Both the position numbers and the translations under genes were made by a program. The notes under the pieces were generated by a model that did no database searches, had not been told where the DNA came from, and saw only the letters and a list, made by a program, of their open reading frames with translations. 64,000 bases of DNA, taken from assembly GCF_004801405.1 (NCBI RefSeq), contig NZ_SSOB01000026.1, positions 51,941 to 115,940 of the forward strand, read 5' to 3'. Positions 42,382-50,380 of the stretch are shown here, piece after piece (the first letter of the stretch is position 1; each line of letters begins with the position of its first letter). The DNA comes from Cohnella fermenti. Its GTDB lineage: Bacteria > Bacillota > Bacilli > Paenibacillales > Paenibacillaceae.

Positions 42382-44022
42382 ATGTTCAGGAACGCAACGA
42401 AAGCAGGATCTCTCGGAATCGCGGCCGTGCTTCTGGCGATGACCGCCACGGCTTGCGGCAACAACAACGAAGGGGCTTCGCCGTCCGCCTCGTCGACCCC
42501 CGCGGTCAGCCCGAGCGCAAGCACAAGCGAGAGCGCTTCCACTTCGCCCGAGCCGGCCAAGGAGCCGACGCCGATCTCGATCTACAGCTACGACCGTACG
42601 GACTACGCGAACGATCGGGTCGTCCAGGAGATCGAGAAGCGCACCAACACGAAGCTCACGATCCAGCCCGGCATTCCGTGGGACCCCGAGCAACTCAACG
42701 TCATGACCGCCACCGGCAAGTACCCGGACGTCATCACGATTATCGACAACGACACGTTCGACCGGACCGGGCAATGGATCAAGACCGGCATTCTGCAGCC
42801 GTTCACCGACGAGATTCTCGAGCAGACGCCGAATCTGAAGAGCCTGCTGACGCAGCCGGAATTCGAAGACCTGAAGGTTGACGGCAAGTACTATCTGCTG
42901 CCGATGCGCGATGAGCCTCCGCTCGGCTCGGCCGGTCAATTCGTCTTCCAGATTCGCCAGGATTGGCTCGACAAGCTCCAGCTTCCGGTTCCGACGACAA
43001 CGGACGAATTCCTCGACACGCTGATAAAGTTCAAAACGATGGACCCCGACGGCAACGGCAAGGAAGACACCTACGGGCTGATTACGAACGGCCTCGACAA
43101 GCTCGTCAGCTATAGCGCCGGCTTCTTCGGCCTGCCGCACGACGAGCGGAGCACAGGCTTCCTGAAGGTCGGGGACGGCTACGAATACTGGGCCATCCAA
43201 CCGCAGGTGAAGGATACCCTTCGCTGGGTCAAGCAATTGTACGATAGCGGGCTCATCCATCCCGACACGCTGACGCAGACGAACATCACCAAGACGCGCC
43301 CGGTGTTCGCCGAGGGCCGCATCGGCGTCACGGTCGAGAACATGAACTTCGACCAGCTCGTCAACCGCATCACCGCCCTGCAAGCGAACGTGCCGGACGC
43401 AAGCGTGATCCAGATGTCCGCTCTGAAGGGAACCGAAGGAGCCTACGGATATTCCAAGGGCAACGGCCACTGGGCGTACACGGCGCTGTCGAGCCAGAAC
43501 AAGAATCCGCTGGAGAGCGCGAAGCTGCTCGACTTCCTCCTCTCGGACGAAGGCACGAAGCTGAGCACCGTCGGCATCGAAGGCGTGCACTATACGATGG
43601 ACGGCGACAAGCTCGTCTGGAACGAAGAGGAGAAGAAGAAGGACCCCGGCTTCAACGTGAACACGTCGGGCCAATTCCACGAGCTGAACTGGGGCATTGT
43701 GCGCTGGTCGCCGATGGTCAGCGAATTCTATATGAAGGCATCGGAGACGGTCGTGCCGAATTATAGTCAGATGGTCCAAGAGAACCTCGACCGCGTCAAC
43801 AAGTACCTGATCGAGCCGGCCTCCTACAACACGAGCAACGAAGAATGGTCCAAGTTCATCGGCACCGGCAAGACGCTCGAGAACGAATTCTTCATCAAGG
43901 CGGTCATGGGCAAGGTCGACATCGACAAGGGCTTCGACAGCTTCGTGAAGAGCTGGAAGGCGGCCGGGGGCGCGGAAGCGATGAAGGCGATGAGCGACGC
44001 GATCGCAGCAAGCAAGGGGTAA
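42382..44022 (+). CDS. Extracellular solute-binding lipoprotein 1 of the second importer
   Basis: A 546-residue binding protein with lipobox TACG after a signal peptide and a Ser/Pro/Ala linker (residues 30-65). The body has ISIYSYDRTDYANDRVVQEIE, GKYPDVITIIDND, DPDGNGKEDTYGLITNG and GRIGVTVENMNFDQL, i.e. LipO-type proteins. ATG after GGGGAGAGGATTC. It is paralogous to the next gene (conserved landmarks in the same order), so the pair arose by duplication. Confidence 0.93.
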   Translation: MFRNATKAGSLGIAAVLLAMTATACGNNNEGASPSASSTPAVSPSASTSESASTSPEPAKEPTPISIYSYDRTDYANDRVVQEIEKRTNTKLTIQPGIPWDPEQLNVMTATGKYPDVITIIDNDTFDRTGQWIKTGILQPFTDEILEQTPNLKSLLTQPEFEDLKVDGKYYLLPMRDEPPLGSAGQFVFQIRQDWLDKLQLPVPTTTDEFLDTLIKFKTMDPDGNGKEDTYGLITNGLDKLVSYSAGFFGLPHDERSTGFLKVGDGYEYWAIQPQVKDTLRWVKQLYDSGLIHPDTLTQTNITKTRPVFAEGRIGVTVENMNFDQLVNRITALQANVPDASVIQMSALKGTEGAYGYSKGNGHWAYTALSSQNKNPLESAKLLDFLLSDEGTKLSTVGIEGVHYTMDGDKLVWNEEEKKKDPGFNVNTSGQFHELNWGIVRWSPMVSEFYMKASETVVPNYSQMVQENLDRVNKYLIEPASYNTSNEEWSKFIGTGKTLENEFFIKAVMGKVDIDKGFDSFVKSWKAAGGAEAMKAMSDAIAASKG

Positions 44023-44128
44023 GCAGGAATAGCGGCAATGACGGAAGGGGAGGACTCTCTCCTTCTCTTCCATTTCATCCAACAATCCATTGTGGACAAT
44101 CATACTACGAGCAAAGGGGGTGCCGGTC

Positions 44129-45715
44129 ATGGTCAGCAAATTCGGAAGAGCGGCGCGTTGGACCGCTCCGCTCGCGGGAGTCGTTCTGCTCGCGGGCTGC
44201 GGGCTCCTGGATCGGGGGGACCCGCTCGCCGCGAATGCGAAGGCCGACGCGGGGGCGGACGCCGTCAGCATCTACAGCTTCGATCGCCAAGATTACGGCA
44301 GCCGCCCCGATCGGGTGCTGGAAGCGATCGAAGCGGCGACGAACACCCGAATCTCGCTGCAGACCGGCGCCTGGGAGGACACCCAGCTCGATATCCTGAT
44401 TGCGACCGGCGGCTACCCCGACGTGCTGACCATCGTGGACAACGAGAAGACCGGCCGCTTCAACAAGTGGGTCAAGGAAGGGAAGATCATTCCGTTCACG
44501 GACGAGCTGACGGAAGGGCTGCCCCATCTTCGCAAGCTGCTTGACGAGCCCCGTTACCAAGAGCTTCGCGTGAACGGCCAGTTCTACGGCATTCCCCTGC
44601 AGGACGAACTGCCGCAGGGCAGCGTCGGGCAGCATGTGCTCATCCTGCGCCAGGATTGGCTGGACCGGCTTGGACTGCCTCTGCCCGAGACGCTGGAAGA
44701 GCTGCGGCGGACACTGATCGCCTTCCGCGACGAAGATCCCGACGGCAACGGCGTCCAGGATACGTACGGCCTCATCTCCGACGGATTGCCGTCGATCGTT
44801 CGCGACCTGATCGGAGCTTGGGGACTGCCGACCGATGTACGAAGCACCGGCTTCCTGAAGAAGGGCGACCATTACGAATATTGGGCCATACAGCCGGAGG
44901 TCAAGGAAGCTCTTCGGTATGTGAAGGATCTCTACGCCGAAGGGTTGATTCAGCCGTTCACGCTGTCCGCAGCGACGAACGTGCAGGTGCGTCCGAAGTT
45001 CATGGAAGGCCGGGTCGGCGCGCTGTTCGATAACGCCAACTTCGAAGAGCTGCTCAAGAAGCAGGAGCTGCTGCGCCTGAACTTCCCGGAAGCGAAGCTG
45101 ATCGAGCTGTCCGCTCCGGCCGGACCGGAGGGCAAGCGGGGCTACAGCGCAGGCGCCGGCTTCTGGGGCTACACGGTCATTACCGACAAAGCCGCCAACC
45201 CGCGGGCCGCCGCAAGGCTCCTCGACTTCCTGCTCTCCGACGAGGGCAACCGGCTGACTCTGTACGGCGTCCCCGGGGTCCATTATACGGAGGAGAACGG
45301 CAAGGTCGTCCTGAATCTGGAGGAACGGAAGAAGGACATCGGCTTCGGCCCGGTCCACCCGGAGGCCCCTCATGAACTCAATTGGGGCCTCGCCAGTTGG
45401 TCGCGGATGACCGAGGGCGATTATGTCCGGTTCCGGGAGACGGTGACGCCGGGCTTCGCGGATACTGTGAAGGACAATCTTGCCCGCATCAACCGATACC
45501 TGATCGAGCCGGCCTCCTACAGCTTGGCGACCTCCAAGTGGGTATCGTTCAAGTCGAATTCCGACGAGCTCACGGCCGAATACTTCAGCAAGATCATCAT
45601 GGGAGAGATGGACGTCGACGCGGGCTTCGACAGGTTCGTGAAGAAGTGGATGGAATCGGGCGGAGCGGAAGCGATGCAAGAGATGAGCGACGCGATGGCC
45701 GACGCGCACGGCTAA
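44129..45715 (+). CDS. Extracellular solute-binding lipoprotein 2 of the second importer
   Basis: A 528-residue paralogue of the preceding binding protein. Lipobox LLAGC, a very short linker, then VSIYSFDRQDYGSRPDRVLEAIE, GGYPDVLTIVDNEKTGRF, DPDGNGVQDTYGLISDG and GRVGALFDNANFEELLK. ATG at 44129 follows AAGGGGGTG. The duplicated binding proteins may give one permease pair two ligand specificities, or one may act as a sensor partner for the membrane AraC regulator 17 bp downstream. Confidence 0.93.
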   Translation: MVSKFGRAARWTAPLAGVVLLAGCGLLDRGDPLAANAKADAGADAVSIYSFDRQDYGSRPDRVLEAIEAATNTRISLQTGAWEDTQLDILIATGGYPDVLTIVDNEKTGRFNKWVKEGKIIPFTDELTEGLPHLRKLLDEPRYQELRVNGQFYGIPLQDELPQGSVGQHVLILRQDWLDRLGLPLPETLEELRRTLIAFRDEDPDGNGVQDTYGLISDGLPSIVRDLIGAWGLPTDVRSTGFLKKGDHYEYWAIQPEVKEALRYVKDLYAEGLIQPFTLSAATNVQVRPKFMEGRVGALFDNANFEELLKKQELLRLNFPEAKLIELSAPAGPEGKRGYSAGAGFWGYTVITDKAANPRAAARLLDFLLSDEGNRLTLYGVPGVHYTEENGKVVLNLEERKKDIGFGPVHPEAPHELNWGLASWSRMTEGDYVRFRETVTPGFADTVKDNLARINRYLIEPASYSLATSKWVSFKSNSDELTAEYFSKIIMGEMDVDAGFDRFVKKWMESGGAEAMQEMSDAMADAHG

Positions 45716-45731
45716 CCGGAGGAGGCACGGC

Positions 45732-48080
45732 ATGGCCAAGTGGAGAACGAAGGCGTACGACCGATTGTCCCGCAGCCGATTGCCCGTTTATTTCTCGCTT
45801 GTCGTGCTGCTCGTTGTCCTGATGCTCATTCTGCCGATCTACTGGATCTATTCCGACCGGCTGAAGAACCAGATTACGCGAATCAACGAATCGTTGATCG
45901 AGCAGGTCCAGTCGACGTACGACGGCTTGCTGCAGGAGGTTGACCGCACGTCGGTGCGTCTGGCCGAGAACATCAATGTGAACCGGTTTATTTTCCTGGA
46001 GAAGAATGGGTTGTTCGACAGCGAAGAGGAGCGGCAACTGTTCCTGAAGGAGCTCTATGGCGTTATTGCGAGCGAGCAGAAGTTCTACGCCAATATCGGC
46101 AACATCTACCTGTACATCCCCCTTACCGGCGTCATCGTGACGAGCGATGCCGTCATGCCGCTCTCCTCCTTCCTCGACCGCGATTATGTCGCCCGGGAGG
46201 CGGCGGGCCGGACGTCGTCCTCGTGGAGCGAGGTGCGGACCTCGAAGGCCAGGCTCGTCAGCGGCTATCCGACCGAGGAACAGGTGGTCACGCTGCACCG
46301 CAGCCTGACGAACGACGGGCTGACGAGCGATGCGATCCTGTTCATCGACGTCCGAATGAACCTGTTTAAGCAGAGCGGGAGCTTCCGCAGTTCCTATCCT
46401 CTCGCCCTCCTCGTCGCCGGCGAGAGCGGCCGGCTCATCTATGCCGAGTCGGGCGGGCTGGATGACGGCGGCAAGCTGGTCGAAGCGTATTCGAACGGCT
46501 CGCTGAACGAGAGCCAGTATTTATATTCCGTCGCGCAGTCGGGCTACAACAGTTGGATCTACACGGTAATCGTGCCGAAGCAATGGCTGTTCGCGCCCAT
46601 GCAGTTCATCAGCCGCATGACGTTCGTGCTTGCCGTCGTCGTGCTCATGTTCGGGCTGCTCGTCTCCCTGTACTTCAGCCGGCGCTTCCATCGCCCGCTT
46701 GAAGCCGCGCTCGCCCAGTGGCGCGGGCGCTCGGGGGGAGCGCCGGACCCGAAGGTCGCTTCGGATTCGCTGCAGGAGTCGATCCGGTCGCTCGTGCGGT
46801 CCACGATCTCTTACGCGAACCTGATCGACGCCAATCGTGGCACAATCCGCAACGCGGTGCTGATGGACCTGCTCCGCAACAACGAGTGGCCGGCGGAGAT
46901 GCCGATCGGCCTGGCCGCCAGGCGCGGAGCCCGATTCTATCAGGCAATCGCCTGCGTCCGCGACGAGACGGCCGAACTGAACGAGCGGGATAAGGGACTC
47001 GTTCAATATGCGGTCCACAACCTGGCGCGCGAGACATTCGCCGCGTCCGGAGCGGACGCACGGTGCGGCATGGAAGTCGTCACGATCGACGACAACTCGT
47101 TCGGCATGCTGCTCTTCGGCTTGCCCGGCGAAGGCGACGAATTATCGGAGAGAGAAGCGCACGAATGGCTGTGCCTCCTGCAGGAGCAACTGCGCCCTTA
47201 TCCGCAATTCGCCTGGTCGTTCGGCATCGGCCGCCGCTATGCGGACGACGAACGGATCTCCCAGTCTTACCGGGAATCCCAGCTTGCCGTGCAATACCGG
47301 ATCTACCGCGGCAAGGGGAGCATCATCCCGTTCGACGAGCTGCAGATCGACGACAGCCGGCTGACGGCCTCTTCGGACGACTGGCAGAAGCATAAAGACA
47401 AGATCATCTCGGCGATTCGGTCCCGGGACGCGGAGGCCGCGCGGCACTCGGTGCTGCAATGGTGCGAATGGATGGAACGGCTGCCTCGCGGCCGGCGCAA
47501 CCAGATCGAATGGAGCCGAATCTACTATACGGGCTATTCGGTGTTCACCGAGATCGAGAAGCTGATCTACGACCTGAACATGGACCGGGCGGCAATCTAC
47601 CTAGATGACCTGAGCTTCGTCGCACTGATGGAGTCGAACCCGACAATCGTGGAGATCCGCCAACTGTTGATCAAGACCTGCGAGCGGATGATCGCCTGCC
47701 TGGACGCCCAGCCTTCGGCGGCCAAATCCTCCTATGTCGCGGCTATCGCCGACTATCTTCGCACGGAATACCGGGACCCGCAGATGAGCCTGGAGAGCAC
47801 GGCCGAGCGGTTCGGGATGAACCCCTCCTACCTGGGCCAATTGCTCAAGAAAGAGATGAATCGCACCTTCCTGCAGTTCCTGAGCGAGGTGCGCATCGAA
47901 CGGGCCAAGCAATTGCTGGCCGATCCGAATGTGCAGATCCAGGACGTGGCCGCCTGCGTCGGATACGGGAATCGCTCGACGTTCATCCGGATCTTCAAAG
48001 CGCAGGTTGGCAGCACGCCTTCGGATTATCGCAACCGAACGCTGCTGGGTGCCAAAGGAGAGCATACGACACATGGATAA
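45732..48080 (+). CDS. Membrane-anchored AraC-family transcriptional regulator
   Basis: A 782-residue one-component sensor-regulator. TM1 (about 18-40) and TM2 (about 295-316) enclose an extracellular Cache-like domain. A long cytosolic linker follows, then an AraC HTH at about 680-775 (AERFGMNPSYLGQLLKKEMNRTF, VAACVGYGNRSTFIRIFKAQVGSTPSDYR). There is no kinase or receiver domain, so signal and DNA binding lie on one chain. It sits between the importer and the GH20 gene and most likely controls this glycan locus. It overlaps the GH20 gene by eight bases. Confidence 0.93.
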   Translation: MAKWRTKAYDRLSRSRLPVYFSLVVLLVVLMLILPIYWIYSDRLKNQITRINESLIEQVQSTYDGLLQEVDRTSVRLAENINVNRFIFLEKNGLFDSEEERQLFLKELYGVIASEQKFYANIGNIYLYIPLTGVIVTSDAVMPLSSFLDRDYVAREAAGRTSSSWSEVRTSKARLVSGYPTEEQVVTLHRSLTNDGLTSDAILFIDVRMNLFKQSGSFRSSYPLALLVAGESGRLIYAESGGLDDGGKLVEAYSNGSLNESQYLYSVAQSGYNSWIYTVIVPKQWLFAPMQFISRMTFVLAVVVLMFGLLVSLYFSRRFHRPLEAALAQWRGRSGGAPDPKVASDSLQESIRSLVRSTISYANLIDANRGTIRNAVLMDLLRNNEWPAEMPIGLAARRGARFYQAIACVRDETAELNERDKGLVQYAVHNLARETFAASGADARCGMEVVTIDDNSFGMLLFGLPGEGDELSEREAHEWLCLLQEQLRPYPQFAWSFGIGRRYADDERISQSYRESQLAVQYRIYRGKGSIIPFDELQIDDSRLTASSDDWQKHKDKIISAIRSRDAEAARHSVLQWCEWMERLPRGRRNQIEWSRIYYTGYSVFTEIEKLIYDLNMDRAAIYLDDLSFVALMESNPTIVEIRQLLIKTCERMIACLDAQPSAAKSSYVAAIADYLRTEYRDPQMSLESTAERFGMNPSYLGQLLKKEMNRTFLQFLSEVRIERAKQLLADPNVQIQDVAACVGYGNRSTFIRIFKAQVGSTPSDYRNRTLLGAKGEHTTHG

Positions 48081-50277
48081 TGCCGCGAACAAGGCTGCGA
48101 ATAATGCTATGCACGATGCTGCGAACAGTGCTGCGAATAATGCTATGAGCAATGCTGCGAAGAATACTGCGGCAAACACTGCGAATACCAAGAGTCCGGG
48201 GAGTCCCCGGCTCCCCCTTCTGCCGCAGCCGCTGGCGGCGGAGCGGAGACACGGGAGGTTCGCCGCGGCGGCTTCCGGCCTGGAGCTGCGCCTCCCGCCC
48301 TCGCTGTGTTGGCTGGCCGAGGAGATCGCTGCGTATTGGGTTCGGAAGTACGGCGTGCCGCTCCATACGGAGTGCCAGGTCGCAGAAGAAGATTGGAGCT
48401 GGCAGTTGACCGTTCCCTTAAACAGAGCGGCCCATTCTTCCGCTTCCTTGCCCCCGCCCTCCCCTCTCGGACAGGAGGCGTATGAGCTGGGGGTCGGTCC
48501 GGAAGGCATCCGGGTACGCGCCGGAGGCTATCGCGGGGCGATGTACGCCTGGTTCACGCTGAAGCAATGGCTCGATGCCCATGAAGGCACGGAAGCTCCG
48601 GGCCTTCTCGTCCGGGATGAGCCCGCGCACGCCATACGCGGCATGCATCTTGACCTGAAGGGGGCGGTGCCGACCGCGGCGTACCTCATGGAGACCATCG
48701 CCCGGCTGGCCTCGTTCAAGATCAATACGCTGATGATCGAGTACGAGAATCAATTCGAATTCGTCTCGGCGGCGGCAGGTGTTCACAAGCGCGGGGGGTT
48801 GACAGCGAAGCAGCGGGAGGACGCGATAAGCTGCGCCCGGCGCTACGGCATGGAGACGATTCCGGTCGTGCAATGCCTCGGCCACGCCGATTACGTGCTG
48901 CAATCGGACGCGTACGCCAAACTTCGCGAGGACGGGCTCATCTCGCAATACTGCCCGTCGCATCCCGGCACGTTCGCGCACGTCGCCGCGATGATTGACG
49001 AGATCGCGGAAGCTCATCCGGATTCCGCCTACATTCATATCGGGGCGGACGAGACGTGGGCGCTCGGCCGCTGCGAACGATGCCGGGCCGCCATGGCGTC
49101 GTCCGAGCCGGGCTCGGCGAAGGCCGACCTGTTCCTCGGCTACGTCGGGAAGGTTGCGGCCTATGTGCTGTCGAAGGGGAAGCGGCCGATCGTCTGGGAC
49201 GACATGTTCCATCTCGAGAAGTGCATCGAGCGCATCGTCGAGCTTCCTCGCGGCACCGTCGTCTGTTCGTGGAGCTACTACGAATTCGGCGGCCCGAGCA
49301 GTTGGTTCTGGTACGGAGGCCGCTATTACGCTTCGCGCCGCTGGCTGGAGCAGGACCCCGGCGCGGCGCCGGGAATGAATTGGCTCGAGGAGCTGCCGGA
49401 AGCGGATCAAGCGGTCGCCCGCAAGTGGTGGGACGGCGGGGAATACCCGGAACGCGGCGTATCGGCGGTGCCGTGGGTGCGCCATTACCGGGAGCAAGGC
49501 TACGAGGTCATCGGGGCCTCGTGCGCGCGCGGAGCCGACTTCATCAATGCCTGGTCCGCCTACCCGCCGGATCGGGTCGACAATGTGAAGCATTGGGCGC
49601 GCTATGCGGTCCAAGCGGACATGACGGGCACGATCGCTTCCGCGTGGACGCGCTTCTACTCGCTCTCGCCGGCCATCGAGCATTGGGAATCCGGCTGGTA
49701 CCCGACGATTGCGCAGGCGGCCTTCGGTTGGAGACCGGAGATGGAAGACGAAGCGTTCGATTCGCTCTTCGAAGCTTGCTTCCTCGAAGGAGACGCCGAT
49801 GCGATGGCCGGGCTCGGATGGCTCATTCGCGCGTTGGATACGCGGGAGGAAGCCTACTTCGGACGGCGGGGCAGCTACCTTGCGGCTGCCGTCCTCAAGC
49901 TCGAAGCCGCGTCCCGCCGCCCGGGTCCCGTCGGCCGCTACGCCCGGGGTCTCCGGCTCGCCGCCGAATTCGAACGCGTTGTATTCTCGCTGGAGAACGG
50001 ACTGAAGCAGAACGAATGGCGGCTGTTCTACAAGGACATCCATGTTCGCCCGGATGTGGACTACATGGTTCCGCGCGACCTGAAGGGGCTGCGGGCGGCG
50101 CTCGCGGATGCGCTGGAATGGGAGAAGAGCGCCCTCGCCTATTGCGGCTCCTTCATGAATGAAGAAGAGGCGCGGGAGCTTGTCCTGAGCAAGCTTCATG
50201 CGTACAAGGAGAGAATCCGCCGCCTGGCTCGGGAGCTGTCGCTGGGCTCCCAGCTGGAAGTTGTCGCACTATTGTGA
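48073..50277 (+). CDS. GH20 beta-N-acetylhexosaminidase, intracellular
   Basis: A 734-residue glycosidase. ATG at 48073 follows AAAGGAGAG. There is no signal peptide, so it should act on imported oligosaccharides in the cytosol. After a GH20 N-terminal domain, RDEPAHAIRGMHLDLKGAVP opens the barrel, and the catalytic pair is Asp326-Glu327 in HIGADETW. Further parts are GHADYVLQS, PIVWDDMFHLEK and SAWTRFYSLSP. The overall form is closer to hexosaminidase D-like GH20 than to secreted chitobiases. Odd feature: residues 2-40 are an Asn/Ala-rich low-complexity tract (NAANKAANNAMHDAANSAAN...). It removes terminal GlcNAc/GalNAc by a neighbouring-group mechanism. Confidence 0.92.
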   Translation: MDNAANKAANNAMHDAANSAANNAMSNAAKNTAANTANTKSPGSPRLPLLPQPLAAERRHGRFAAAASGLELRLPPSLCWLAEEIAAYWVRKYGVPLHTECQVAEEDWSWQLTVPLNRAAHSSASLPPPSPLGQEAYELGVGPEGIRVRAGGYRGAMYAWFTLKQWLDAHEGTEAPGLLVRDEPAHAIRGMHLDLKGAVPTAAYLMETIARLASFKINTLMIEYENQFEFVSAAAGVHKRGGLTAKQREDAISCARRYGMETIPVVQCLGHADYVLQSDAYAKLREDGLISQYCPSHPGTFAHVAAMIDEIAEAHPDSAYIHIGADETWALGRCERCRAAMASSEPGSAKADLFLGYVGKVAAYVLSKGKRPIVWDDMFHLEKCIERIVELPRGTVVCSWSYYEFGGPSSWFWYGGRYYASRRWLEQDPGAAPGMNWLEELPEADQAVARKWWDGGEYPERGVSAVPWVRHYREQGYEVIGASCARGADFINAWSAYPPDRVDNVKHWARYAVQADMTGTIASAWTRFYSLSPAIEHWESGWYPTIAQAAFGWRPEMEDEAFDSLFEACFLEGDADAMAGLGWLIRALDTREEAYFGRRGSYLAAAVLKLEAASRRPGPVGRYARGLRLAAEFERVVFSLENGLKQNEWRLFYKDIHVRPDVDYMVPRDLKGLRAALADALEWEKSALAYCGSFMNEEEARELVLSKLHAYKERIRRLARELSLGSQLEVVALL

Positions 50278-50380
50278 AAATGTCGCAGTTCCGTTTATGC
50301 GGTCCCAAAGCGTCTTGTTGGCCAGCTTTTTCTATGGAATAGTTGGGGTGCACTGCATTCCATAAGGGGAAGGTGGACAT

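Noticed and set aside
42379..44271. Leftward open frame opposite the first binding protein
   Set aside because: Shadow frame. The binding protein on the other strand has a signal peptide, lipobox and paralogue.
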